From DAOVXM01 sp963746255 (GTDB lineage Bacteria; Chloroflexota; Anaerolineae; Anaerolineales; UBA4823), in assembly GCA_963746255.1 (NCBI GenBank), contig CAVVAJ010000001.1, forward strand, positions 744,001 to 808,000: a DNA stretch of 64,000 nt, given 5' to 3'. Below the pieces are notes generated by a model that was given only the letters and a program-made list of their open reading frames with translations, had not been told where the DNA came from and did no database searches. Shown piece after piece: positions 8,890 to 17,754 of this stretch. How positions within the stretch are numbered: position 1 is the stretch's first letter; every line of letters starts with the position of its first letter. Position numbers and translations under genes: made by a program.

Positions 8890-8919
8890 CACGAATATAA
8901 TATCGAATATATTCGTGAT
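8888..8919. promoter_or_regulatory. Operator-like inverted repeat at the arsR start
   Basis: Perfect 12-bp arms ATCACGAATATA (8888-8899) and TATATTCGTGAT (8908-8919) flank an 8-base spacer. AT-rich palindromes of this kind are bound by ArsR/SmtB repressors. The site covers the arsR start codon and the likely promoter, so it fits autorepression of the whole operon. Confidence 0.7.
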
Positions 8920-9310
8920 TAGGAATATGACAAACATAATCAATTACTTGTGACAATAATCTCGAGCGATAGAACTACCTTAGTCGATCTTGGAATTCAC
9001 CCGTATACCCGGTCGGAGGATAAGTAGTTTTGTACCCTGCAGACACAATAGAGCAGTGAGTGGAAATTCTTTCCCACAGTTTTTGTTCATACTATCAGCC
9101 GGCTAAACACGGAATCTCGAGAGCAACCTGCTTTCCGTACCGAGGATATACTAGTAGCTCTGCATATCCCGCTTTCATTATGCGAAAAAAACGTTTCTCA
9201 AATTGTGAGATACTCGGTGTGCAGAATTTGTTTACAATTAGTTCGAGGAATTTCACAAAGGAATAATTCAGCAAGCAAAAAATTAGAATCATCATTCAGG
9301 AGATTACACC
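8920..9310. other. Intergenic region between divergent arsR and mscS
   Basis: About 390 bases without a convincing gene. It must contain the start signals of mscS and probably part of the arsR promoter. Short open frames here have no ribosome binding site or recognisable composition. No hairpin or repeat stood out apart from the arsR operator at its edge. Confidence 0.5.
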
Positions 9311-10129
9311 ATGGAAGATTTACAAATAGCATTTAATTGGGCGAACCGCGATTTTGGGTCAGTGATCATCGGAATTGTGACCGGGATATTGATATTTATC
9401 ATCGGTCGCTGGTTGGCAAAGCTGGCGTCTAGGTTGGTAGAGCGTACGTTAGAAAGGGCGAAGGTCGACATAACAGTGGTACGCTTCAGCGGTGTCCTGG
9501 TGTATATCGGCCTACTTGTAGCAATCTTGATCGCGGCACTGAATGCGGCCGGCATCCACACAACCAGCTTAACCGCGCTCCTAGCCTCGGCAGGGTTAGC
9601 AATCGGTCTGGCGTTAAAGGATTCGCTTTCTAATTTCGCCTCTGGCGTAGTGGTGCTGGTGATCAAACCTTACAAGATCGGTGATTACATCGACGCCGGA
9701 GGGGCCAGTGGTACCGTCGAGGAGGTGGGCCTCTTCAATACCATGCTACGGACGCCGGATAATATTCAGGTTGTCGTTCCGAACTCCATCATCACCAATG
9801 ATTACATCAAGAACTATTCCGCGAAGGACACTCGCAGGATTGATCTACTAACCAGCATCAGTTATGCTGAGCATATCGGCCGGACGCGCAACTTGCTGAT
9901 AGAGATCATGACATCTCACCCACTGGTCTTGTCAGATCCCAGCCCCAGCGTGGATGTGCTCAATCTTGGTGAGTTCGGTGTAGATTTGGCAGTGCGCGCA
10001 TGGGTGAAATCCGACGACTACTGGCGGGTGAAATTTGATATCCAGGAACAGATGAAAGAGCGCTTTGACGAAGAGCATATTGCTAGCCCTAAACCGCAGA
10101 CGGAGGTCTTCTTGCAGCAATCAGTATAG
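9311..10129 (+). CDS. mscS: MscS-family small-conductance mechanosensitive channel
   Basis: 272 residues. Three membrane segments lie at about 15-35, 55-78 and 85-115. The pore helix carries the Ala/Gly-rich pattern ALLASAGLAIGLALKDSLSNFASG. The beta domain follows, with IKPYKIGDYI, GTVEEVGLFNTMLRTPDN and VVVPNSIITNDYIKNYS, all typical of MscS. It opens under membrane tension to release solutes during hypo-osmotic shock. CAGGAG precedes the ATG. Length is close to the E. coli protein (286). It stands alone, transcribed away from the arsenic operon. Confidence 0.95.
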   Translation: MEDLQIAFNWANRDFGSVIIGIVTGILIFIIGRWLAKLASRLVERTLERAKVDITVVRFSGVLVYIGLLVAILIAALNAAGIHTTSLTALLASAGLAIGLALKDSLSNFASGVVVLVIKPYKIGDYIDAGGASGTVEEVGLFNTMLRTPDNIQVVVPNSIITNDYIKNYSAKDTRRIDLLTSISYAEHIGRTRNLLIEIMTSHPLVLSDPSPSVDVLNLGEFGVDLAVRAWVKSDDYWRVKFDIQEQMKERFDEEHIASPKPQTEVFLQQSV

Positions 10130-10337
10130 GGCTTGAGTGAATGAGCTTTTTTGAGGACTCGCTTACTCACTGATTCTCAATCAACTATTCAAACGATGTC
10201 TTTTCGTTTGCTGCTTTGTTGGGTAGAATGATATTCTAAAAATCTTTGTTCACTAGATGTATAGAAGTTACCTCTTAACTTTTGGTTGCCCCTTCAGCCA
10301 CCATGGCAATGGCGTTTGTAGCCTGTGGGAACGCTGG

Positions 10338-12041
10338 TTAATCGATGCCGTAACCGCCATAATTCAACGGGCAATCCTCCTGCTCAGCAGATAGGGAAAT
10401 CAATTCAACCGCCCCAAGATCAGGTAATAAGCGAGGCTGCTTGAGGATATCTTCGCTGGCAGCTAGAGCAGTGTCGGCAGCGTCAACAACCGGACTTAAC
10501 GGCTGAGGAACCCCATACTGGTTGATGTAATCCAAGAACGCTTCACGGATCGTGAAATAGCGACCGGCGATCTTGCCAGTTTTTGTATCCAGACTTGGTA
10601 GGATCAAATCCTCGCCAAAGACTGGCAACTTCGGATCCACAAGTATCGCTTGAGAATCGACCGTGTATTTAATTAAATCGTCAGGGTCATCGGGGACAGG
10701 TTGGTTTCCATTCCAATACAAATTATTGTGCAATTTATATGTAGACAGTGTGTTCGCCGGAGATTGGGAGAAATCATGCTCATCTTCCAGCGATTCCGCC
10801 CCCATCGTCCCATAAGGATCGCTCCATATATTATTGTACAGGCTAAACTCTGTGTTCATAACCGAACTTGCGACAACATCCAAACGCACAGCATATGTGT
10901 TGGCAGGTAAATCTCCTGATATGGTGTTGTTCCTGAAGACGACATTTTTGGCACCCGTCATCTTGAGTACAGCATGGATCTTATTCCGGGCATTTCCCAG
11001 CATTAGGTTATTCTCAATCAAGATATCTTGAGCATGGTAATAGTCAACGGTCGTGCCATCTCCCAAACCGATAAAAGCGTTGCCCGGGTTGCCCTGCCAA
11101 TTCATGAAGATATTGCGGCGGATTTTCACATCGCGGCTGCCTAAAATCCCATCTTGACCTGCATTGCTATCCTTGACGACAATGAAATGTCCCGTATCGT
11201 TATCGTTCTGCCGGTCGCTGCCTTCGAAATCGTTGAAGAAAATATTATCCTGAACGTAAATATTGGTGACACTGTTTATATCGATATGGGAATCTATCTC
11301 GGGTCCGCCCATGTTATAGAAGATATTACCTTCGATCGTGATTTCGGCAGCGCCATTATTAACCTTCAGCAAATCATTGTTGTAGCTATCATGAATGACA
11401 TTGTTTCGCAGGATAATATTCCTGGCTCCTTTGCCATCGCCAGCGGCGTCCTGGATCTGGATGACATAGCGATCAGCGGGTGAACTGCTATGCGCAATAT
11501 CAAAGCCCTCAATCGTTATCCCTGCCCCGGTGAATATCGCCAACACCTGGCCATTGTTGCGTAAGCGTGCTTGGTAAGGTTTTACTGAGCGGATAACCAC
11601 CCCCTCAGAAAACTTCCTCGAGATTTCAACCCGTCCGTTATAAGTCCCTGGTAACGCCAGGATCAACGAGCCATCAGGCACTCGATCGACTGCATTGGCT
11701 ATCGTGCGCCAGGGGGCCAAGTAGCTGCCGCTTCCACCAGAATCATCGCCGTCGGGAGCGATAAAAAATGCACCTTGCCCGAAATTTGCCACCAAGGGCA
11801 GCAGCTGATGGAATTCACCCACCGGTTGGTTGTGATCCATATCTGGCTCAACGCTTGGATCAAGCGCGAATTCAAACTGCACAGCTTGGGAGTGGAATGC
11901 AGTGGCTGTAGAGTCGAGTGCATCTTGAACTGATTTCCTGTTGGATTTTGCCGTTCCTCCCATGTTGGTAAACGACAATAGCATTATGTTAATAATAACA
12001 ACAAGCAAAGAAAAGGGTAGGTTGAAATGAGTTTTCTTCAT
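10338..12041 (-). CDS. Secreted right-handed parallel beta-helix protein (pectate-lyase-like fold)
   Basis: The start at 12041 (MKKTHFNLPF) gives a signal peptide with a hydrophobic core of about 18 residues; the 567-residue product is exported. From about residue 95, APDGDDSGGSGSYLAPWRTIANAV and LALPGTYNGRVEI are the usual entry of such proteins. Repeated strands follow (ILRNNVIHDS, ITIEGNIFYNMGG, VKIRRNIFMNW, VFRNNTIS), the PbH1 coil pattern. Relatives include polysaccharide lyases, epimerases and glycan-binding proteins; the catalytic residues were not identified. The start lies 5 bases after the sulfotransferase stop, suggesting coupling. As the last gene of the EPS locus it probably acts on the exported polymer. 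Confidence 0.75.
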   Translation of the reverse strand: MKKTHFNLPFSLLVVIINIMLLSFTNMGGTAKSNRKSVQDALDSTATAFHSQAVQFEFALDPSVEPDMDHNQPVGEFHQLLPLVANFGQGAFFIAPDGDDSGGSGSYLAPWRTIANAVDRVPDGSLILALPGTYNGRVEISRKFSEGVVIRSVKPYQARLRNNGQVLAIFTGAGITIEGFDIAHSSSPADRYVIQIQDAAGDGKGARNIILRNNVIHDSYNNDLLKVNNGAAEITIEGNIFYNMGGPEIDSHIDINSVTNIYVQDNIFFNDFEGSDRQNDNDTGHFIVVKDSNAGQDGILGSRDVKIRRNIFMNWQGNPGNAFIGLGDGTTVDYYHAQDILIENNLMLGNARNKIHAVLKMTGAKNVVFRNNTISGDLPANTYAVRLDVVASSVMNTEFSLYNNIWSDPYGTMGAESLEDEHDFSQSPANTLSTYKLHNNLYWNGNQPVPDDPDDLIKYTVDSQAILVDPKLPVFGEDLILPSLDTKTGKIAGRYFTIREAFLDYINQYGVPQPLSPVVDAADTALAASEDILKQPRLLPDLGAVELISLSAEQEDCPLNYGGYGID

Positions 12042-12046
12042 TATTG

Positions 12047-12904
12047 TTAGGCTGTTACTGGGTTTATTCCGGTCGCTGCTCCAGAATCTTGAGTTTGACC
12101 ATCCAGTCCGCAGGCACGCCAACTTCCTAATTCTGCGTAAATCCGGTCTGGATCTGCGGGTAGGAGGGGTTTCAGCATGTGCGCGGCGTTTGGCAATTCC
12201 CCCTGGTGGTTCCGGTTGCGGTATAGAGCAAGCTCACGCATATCCTGAAGGGGGTGGTTAATAAAATGCTGCAGCCGCTCGAATTCTCCATCTCCCTGCA
12301 TCATGTCTTCGTAACTGATGACTATGGCCGGGGTATTGCTACTCTTGATATGAGAAAGGATAGCACGGTTGTGCAGGGTCCAACTGTAAAGAACGCGATA
12401 GAGGCGGGTTAGGTCATACTTATTTATTCGGTAGCGTTTGAGAAGTTGCGAATAATGACGATAAACGACTACTATATGGTGGTCAGGGAGAACACGCTGC
12501 CAGGCGGGATAGGTCAGGCAGGTGCGTGGGTCTTTAAACCCCCAATCGTTATGTGCGGCGTTCAATTTCTGTACCTCAGCTGAGAGGTTCTGCAGATCTA
12601 CGTTATCGAGTTTCTTCTGCAACGTGCGGAATCGCACTAAAGCGATTGAATCTTTATTACGGCGGTACCCGGCTGCGTTGTATTCCGGTTGGCGATTTCT
12701 GCGGAGCATGTAATCCATTGGCGGGACCAGGGTACCGTGTAATAGCTCCCGGTTGATTTCCTGAGTGCTGTGGCGCTCAAACTGGTTGTTATCGGTATAG
12801 CCCAAACGTTCGTCAAACTCGCCCATATTAATACCTGAATAATGCAGCATCTGTGAAACAAGCGTAGTGCCAGATTTGTGCATACCTAATACAACATAAA
12901 TCAT
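12047..12904 (-). CDS. PAPS-dependent sulfotransferase family protein
   Basis: 285 residues. The N-terminal GMHKSGTTLVSQML is the 5'-phosphosulfate-binding P-loop of sulfotransferases. VVVYRHYSQLLKRY further on fits the 3'-phosphate-binding strand-helix. No signal peptide, so it acts in the cytoplasm on a glycan or lipid-linked intermediate. It lies between a GT4 gene and the beta-helix gene in the EPS locus, which points to sulfation of the polysaccharide. PAPS synthesis genes are not in the window, and the acceptor is unknown. Some relatives act on other acceptors, so the substrate is inference. Confidence 0.8.
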   Translation of the reverse strand: MIYVVLGMHKSGTTLVSQMLHYSGINMGEFDERLGYTDNNQFERHSTQEINRELLHGTLVPPMDYMLRRNRQPEYNAAGYRRNKDSIALVRFRTLQKKLDNVDLQNLSAEVQKLNAAHNDWGFKDPRTCLTYPAWQRVLPDHHIVVVYRHYSQLLKRYRINKYDLTRLYRVLYSWTLHNRAILSHIKSSNTPAIVISYEDMMQGDGEFERLQHFINHPLQDMRELALYRNRNHQGELPNAAHMLKPLLPADPDRIYAELGSWRACGLDGQTQDSGAATGINPVTA

Positions 12905-12959
12905 ATGGTTCTCCGTTTGTTACTTCCGAAATGATCCTCGAGATGCTGCTGAGGCAAGC

Positions 12960-14160
12960 TCATGACTGGAATTTCTCATCCAACCTGATGTTGGTCTCCG
13001 GTCCGGTAACTCGCTCAGTACTACGTCCTGGCGATAAAATGGAATCATACAAACTGCGTAAACGATCTGCAACCACCCGCAGGGCATATTGCTCTATGAT
13101 GATTTGACGCGCTCGATTCTCCAAGCGATCTCCGCAAATTTTCCTCAATTAAAAGCGTGTTTATAGCGCTACTCAATGCACCTACATCATCTGCTGGTAT
13201 CAACCAGCCGTTCTCGCCATCTTTGATCAAATCCGGAGCACCTCCAACAGAGGTCGCGACGACGGGCAAGCCTACTGCCATAGCTTCTAGCAAGGCGTTA
13301 GACAAACCTTCGGTGGCTGAAGGCAGCACAAAGATATCTGCCGCCTGGAGGTAAGGCAAGACATCCTCCATCTGCCCGGGGAATACCACACCTGGTCCAG
13401 CGGAGGCTTTCAAGCCAGCTGATTCTTCCCCATCGCCAACTAACAATAAAGTCGCATCTGGATAGCCAGACTGAAGTTGACCCCAGGCTTTCAAGAGGAG
13501 ATCTAAACGCTTCTCGTGGACAAACCTGCCGGTATAAATCACCAATGGACCTGCTGGAAGGGATAATTTAAGCCGTAAGGCAAGTTTTTCCGGTGAGGAT
13601 ATTGGCTGGAAGCGCTCGATTTCCACTCCATTTGGGATGAATACACGCTGTGATCGTGATATTCCCAAATTTTCCAGCTCCGCGTCTATTTCGTGACTGA
13701 TGGTTACGAAAGCGTCCACTCGTCTGCGCATTAACGAGATGCGGCGTTGGCTAAAGGTTTTGGATCTTAGACGCACTACATCACCCAGTTGGCCGCCACG
13801 TAACACTTTAACCACGAGTGGGATATTACGTAGACGTTTATAAATGAGGCCCGTAGTAAGCGGGGAAAATAGGTTATATGCATGGATGATATCGGGGTGT
13901 AAACGGAGTAGATACCAAAGGGAGGACATGGTGAAAACTAGAGATGCAACTGGTTTTGGGCCTGGTGCAGGTAACCGGACCACAGTTACACTATCTATGA
14001 TGTCATTTTTTGATAATCCGTGAGAACGCCGGGTTAGCACCGTAATGTCCACTCCAAGGCTTTGGAGCAGGGGCGCAACGAGCGCCAATTGGCGCTGGGC
14101 ACCGCCGACGATGGGATGGTATTCTGAGATTACCATCGCCACATGCAGCCGCACTGTCAT
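12960..14160 (-). pseudogene. GT4 glycosyltransferase with a frameshift near its C-terminus
   Basis: The first frame (14160 to 13045) encodes a GT-B fold enzyme: MVISEYHPIVGGAQRQLALV at the N-terminus, FIPNGVEIERF, VIYTGRFVHEKRLDLLL, and the donor-site ATEGLSNALLEAMAVGLPVVAT with its conserved Glu pair. After LIEENLRRSL the frame turns unlike the family. The next frame continues properly with ENRARQIIIEQYALRVVADRLRSLYDS to a stop at 12960. Removing one base around 13120-13125 restores one frame. Donor and acceptor sugars cannot be assigned. The C-terminal helix returns to the N-terminal domain in GT4 enzymes, so the break would probably harm function if real. Its start overlaps the next upstream GT4 gene by 4 bases. 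Confidence 0.8.
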
Positions 14161-15290
14161 AACTTCTCCTTGATCAACTGCGCTGGTTGATCGCGAGCAA
14201 CCTCGTGATATACATTCAGCAGACGATCAGCCCATACCGGTGCGCTGTACTCACGCTTGATGAGTGAGCGTGCCGCGTTCCCAATAGCTGACCTCCGTTC
14301 TGGTGAATCGATTAACAAATCGAGCTGCTTGGCGATGAGGGCAGGATTATGCGCATCTACCAAGATACCGGTGCCATCTTGTAATACTCGAGGCAAATCA
14401 CCTACCGCAGTAACAACCACCGGCAGTCCAACAGCCATCGCTTCCAGAGTCGACAACGGTAAGCCTTCCCAATGCGCGGCACTGACGAAAACATCACTTG
14501 CACCCAGCAGATATGGGATATCCTGGCGCAACCCAATAAGATGCAGCATATCTCCTAAGCCACGTTCTGCAACCGCAGAGCGGAAATTACCCTCAAGGCT
14601 GCCAGAACCAGCGATCACCAAGTGGGCATCCGGGCGATCCTTATGCAGAATTGTGAATGCATCCAACAAGTCAAAGATTCCTTTCTGGGGTTCCAGACGA
14701 CAGACCGAGATCAGCAGCGGCAGAGTTGGGTCACCGATGAGCTCTCTGCGCAGGCATTCGCGTTCGTTTGGGGAGAGCTTCTCCGGAATGGGTACTGCAT
14801 TAGGAATAACATCCACATGTTTACTGCCGAATCGCGGCTGCTGCACTTTAGCAGTCTGCCAGCCAACTGCAATGATGCGAGCGACAATAGTACCCAATAA
14901 AAAAGTCTCGGCAGTCGACAAGAATATATTTTCTCTGGTGCTCATTCTCGTATTATGCAGAGTAGATACAACCGGGATTCCCGCTAATGCTCCCGCACTA
15001 GCACCGAGTATATTTGCCATACTGAGATGGGTATGGATGACATCCGGTGCGGACGCACGCAGATAGCGTAGAAGACCCCAAAATCGCTTTATCGCATAGG
15101 GCTTGCGGTGGTTGAATGGCATGACGCGTGCGCCAAATGATTCCACCTGAGCCTGCACTGCTGGGACATTCGGTCGCAGGGTGACTATGGTCAAGCGATT
15201 ATTCTGATGTTGGATAGCCTGGGCAAATGTGACGATCAATTTCTCGGCGCCACCTACACGCAAGGCATTAATAATTTGAACGATATGCAT
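14157..15290 (-). CDS. GT4 family glycosyltransferase
   Basis: 377 residues with both GT-B domains intact. MHIVQIINALRVGGAEKLIV opens the N-terminal domain, and VDVIPNAVPIPEKL and LISVCRLEPQKGIFDLLDAF mark the linker and start of the nucleotide-sugar domain. SAAHWEGLPLSTLEAMAVGLPVVVT holds the conserved EX7E-type donor motif. It is a cytosolic, retaining transferase assembling the EPS repeat unit on a lipid carrier. It overlaps the following GT4 gene by 4 bases (ATGA type) and lies about 40 bases after a sulfotransferase. The sugar specificity is unknown. Confidence 0.9.
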   Translation of the reverse strand: MHIVQIINALRVGGAEKLIVTFAQAIQHQNNRLTIVTLRPNVPAVQAQVESFGARVMPFNHRKPYAIKRFWGLLRYLRASAPDVIHTHLSMANILGASAGALAGIPVVSTLHNTRMSTRENIFLSTAETFLLGTIVARIIAVGWQTAKVQQPRFGSKHVDVIPNAVPIPEKLSPNERECLRRELIGDPTLPLLISVCRLEPQKGIFDLLDAFTILHKDRPDAHLVIAGSGSLEGNFRSAVAERGLGDMLHLIGLRQDIPYLLGASDVFVSAAHWEGLPLSTLEAMAVGLPVVVTAVGDLPRVLQDGTGILVDAHNPALIAKQLDLLIDSPERRSAIGNAARSLIKREYSAPVWADRLLNVYHEVARDQPAQLIKEKL

Positions 15291-15329
15291 AAGTATCTTT
15301 AGTCTATGAATGAAGGCTACAGCGGAGCA

Positions 15330-16205
15330 CTACATTTCATTTTCTAATGGGAACTGTAAAATCCCAGATGATTCAGCCGCGTCTTCCAGGCGTGTCCACA
15401 TATGACTGCACAGCTCCTCAATCTCCGCGGATATTTGACTCTGCTGCCCTTTGCCAATCGAAGAAGAGTGCACATCCTCAATGACCTGATCGCCCGGATA
15501 AGGTTGATTCACATAGCTATAAACCGCTTGCACGCTTTCCTTGGGATTTAGAACTAGATCAGCATAGCGGCATAACTTCACACGCGGATGGCGGTCTAAA
15601 TGTTGGTCAAAGAAAAGTGTGTTGCGGACGTACCAGAAAAGGGCTGCTGCATCATAAGGATGCATGGATTCCGAGAAGTGTTCCCGGACTAGGCTGTGAA
15701 CATACTCCGGCAAGTTTTCAGCACGCCAATTGGATATTCGATCGCTGGCAATAAAACGTAAGTTCTTAATACCGTTGTCAAATCCAAAACGCTTCAGGTT
15801 TGAGGCCGCCACGTCTTTATAGTGACGATACATCCACAAGCCATAAGCATCATCAAAATAATCCAACAAACGATGACCAATTTGTGATTCAACCAACGGT
15901 TTCAGCACGATGAGTGGGTAGCGATCCTTAGTAAGCTCCTGGCTAACGTCAGGCAAAGGGTTGAGACGCAATCCATCGAGTTGGTCTCCCGTCGAGAGTT
16001 TGCTGTGCTCCGGGTACACTTTAACCTGCCAGTCCTTTTCAAATATCTTTGTCATGAGCGTTGTACCCGAGCGTTGACAACCTAAGATAAGTAACAACGT
16101 CTGAGGATTGCTAGTTCCGGGCACGGTCATGCGATAAAAGTCTTTGCGAGCGAGAAATATTCGGTGTGATAACTTTAACTGCCAGCGCAATAATGAATTA
16201 CTCAT
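15330..16205 (-). CDS. Second sulfotransferase family protein of the EPS locus
   Basis: The ATG at 16205 is preferred; it overlaps the preceding gene by 8 bases, and upstream residues belong to that gene's other frame. 291 residues. ILGCQRSGTTLMTKIF is the 5'-phosphosulfate loop, and WMYRHYKDVAASNLKRFG matches the Arg/Ser region that binds the 3'-phosphate. It differs strongly from the sulfotransferase at 12.0-12.9 kb, so the two probably sulfate different positions or acceptors. The setting between the polymerase/ligase and GT4 genes suggests action on lipid-linked glycan in the cytosol. Confidence 0.78.
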   Translation of the reverse strand: MSNSLLRWQLKLSHRIFLARKDFYRMTVPGTSNPQTLLLILGCQRSGTTLMTKIFEKDWQVKVYPEHSKLSTGDQLDGLRLNPLPDVSQELTKDRYPLIVLKPLVESQIGHRLLDYFDDAYGLWMYRHYKDVAASNLKRFGFDNGIKNLRFIASDRISNWRAENLPEYVHSLVREHFSESMHPYDAAALFWYVRNTLFFDQHLDRHPRVKLCRYADLVLNPKESVQAVYSYVNQPYPGDQVIEDVHSSSIGKGQQSQISAEIEELCSHMWTRLEDAAESSGILQFPLENEM

Positions 16206-17730
16206 CGGACAAAATCCCAGTATTTTTTGCCAAAAACTCTTGAGTTTCGTGATTTTGATACGCCAACCACCCTGGAGTTTCGTGTAGAGCGACTTGCGGG
16301 ATCGCCAGGCCAATGCCTACCAACAGCCAGAAATAACGTGGATAGGCACTGTGCAAGAATATCGAACTTATCAAGAAGCCAATCACACCTATTGCGAAAG
16401 CTGCAGTTATATTGGCATAGTCATGCAACCCAACCTGGGAAAAGCGTCTGAAGCTTTGGAGTAAACCGTGAAAATATACGGTCATAATGAAGGCAAATGC
16501 TGATAGCCCGATAATGCCTGTCTCAGCAGCGATTTCCAGATACAGACTATGGGCTGCACGACCTTCTCGGCGAGAGTCCAAACCAATCTCCGGCGAATAA
16601 TCTAGGTAATTATTCTCAAAATTGTTGTATCCCACACCATAGATAGGGTAATCGCTAAACATCTGGGTTGCTACGGTCATTTCGCTCAAACGCCCGCGTA
16701 ATGCGTTCTCTTCTAGTTGTGAAACCTGTGCCTCGCCACTTCCTGCAATAGAGATGACCTGGGTCAGATTCCCAATCCTGGATAAGTATTCGCTGGGCGT
16801 TAGCAAAAAGATAAGAATTATCCCCGCTGATCCCGCCAGGGTAATCCACAGATGCGGTGGACGCCGCACTAACATCAAACCCAACACCACCAGCAGCGCG
16901 AGCAATCCCCCGCGTGAGAAAGTAAACAAGATTGAAATCGAACAGACCACCAACGCCCAACCAGCTAACGCGCGCGTAGCTTTTGAACGTTCATGCCAGA
17001 GACGATCTAACGCTAGCGGAACAAGGACAACCAGGAACATCGCGTAATAATTGCTGGATACTGGCCCTTGAACGCGGTAATCATTGACTTCACCAGCGAT
17101 ATTGCGTATCTCTGCGCGCCCAAAACCCCAGTATTCAAACTCATATGTACCTGTAGCCGCCTGAATAGTGGTCAGAGTCCCCAAGAAGATGCCCGCCAAC
17201 AGCAACGCCCAGATCACCCGGCGTAACACCGCTCCTCGCTGCAGCATAACCACGATAACCAACGCGATCAGGGCATCCTTGATGTAATTAATAAAACCAG
17301 ATTCCGCTTGGTTTGAATTACCCGCGTAGAAAACAGAAGCGCCGATCACAATGCCATATATTGTCAAAACAATTAGCGCCCGTGCCCATCCTTGGGGTTC
17401 CTCTTGATGGAAAAACCAGCGATACAAAAGCAATCCGATTAGGAAAGGTAAGTATAGTTTTGCAAGAGAGGGCAAACCATGGTACTCAATTAACACATCC
17501 GACAGACGGATATACGTCATAAATACCAGTGCTAATAGACCAATTTCGGGAGTCCGCAGTGTAATAAATAAGACAATCACTCCGACCAATCCCACCAGTA
17601 CGTAAAATGGATTATCCAGAAAAACTACAGCAGCCCCAGCTGCGAGTCCTGCGCCGAGAGCCAATATAAGCGTGGTCAAGTTAGACCAATTTTGGGAGCG
17701 AATCTTCATTGATTGGTTTGACATCATCAT
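16198..17730 (-). CDS. O-antigen ligase / Wzy-type polymerase family membrane protein
   Basis: About 510 residues with 11-12 membrane segments and one large external loop at about 330-410. That loop contains YPIYGVGYNNFENNY and RAAHSLYLEIAAETGIIG; the H-x-x-Y-L-x-x-x-x-E-T-G-I pattern is the PF04932 signature. Such proteins polymerise repeat units or ligate glycan to an acceptor at the outer face of the membrane. Several ATGs cluster at the start; 17730 is chosen because GAGG lies 9 bases upstream, while the ATG at 17745 lacks a site. Wzy versus ligase cannot be told from sequence. The next gene upstream is a Wzx-type flippase, making the Wzx/Wzy pathway likely. Confidence 0.85.
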   Translation of the reverse strand: MMMSNQSMKIRSQNWSNLTTLILALGAGLAAGAAVVFLDNPFYVLVGLVGVIVLFITLRTPEIGLLALVFMTYIRLSDVLIEYHGLPSLAKLYLPFLIGLLLYRWFFHQEEPQGWARALIVLTIYGIVIGASVFYAGNSNQAESGFINYIKDALIALVIVVMLQRGAVLRRVIWALLLAGIFLGTLTTIQAATGTYEFEYWGFGRAEIRNIAGEVNDYRVQGPVSSNYYAMFLVVLVPLALDRLWHERSKATRALAGWALVVCSISILFTFSRGGLLALLVVLGLMLVRRPPHLWITLAGSAGIILIFLLTPSEYLSRIGNLTQVISIAGSGEAQVSQLEENALRGRLSEMTVATQMFSDYPIYGVGYNNFENNYLDYSPEIGLDSRREGRAAHSLYLEIAAETGIIGLSAFAFIMTVYFHGLLQSFRRFSQVGLHDYANITAAFAIGVIGFLISSIFLHSAYPRYFWLLVGIGLAIPQVALHETPGWLAYQNHETQEFLAKNTGILSDE

Positions 17731-17754
17731 TCTGCTTATCCTCATCTACGCCGT

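Noticed and set aside
9095..9295. A 66-residue open frame between arsR and mscS
   Set aside because: No ribosome site, lies in the AT-rich control region, and composition is not convincing.
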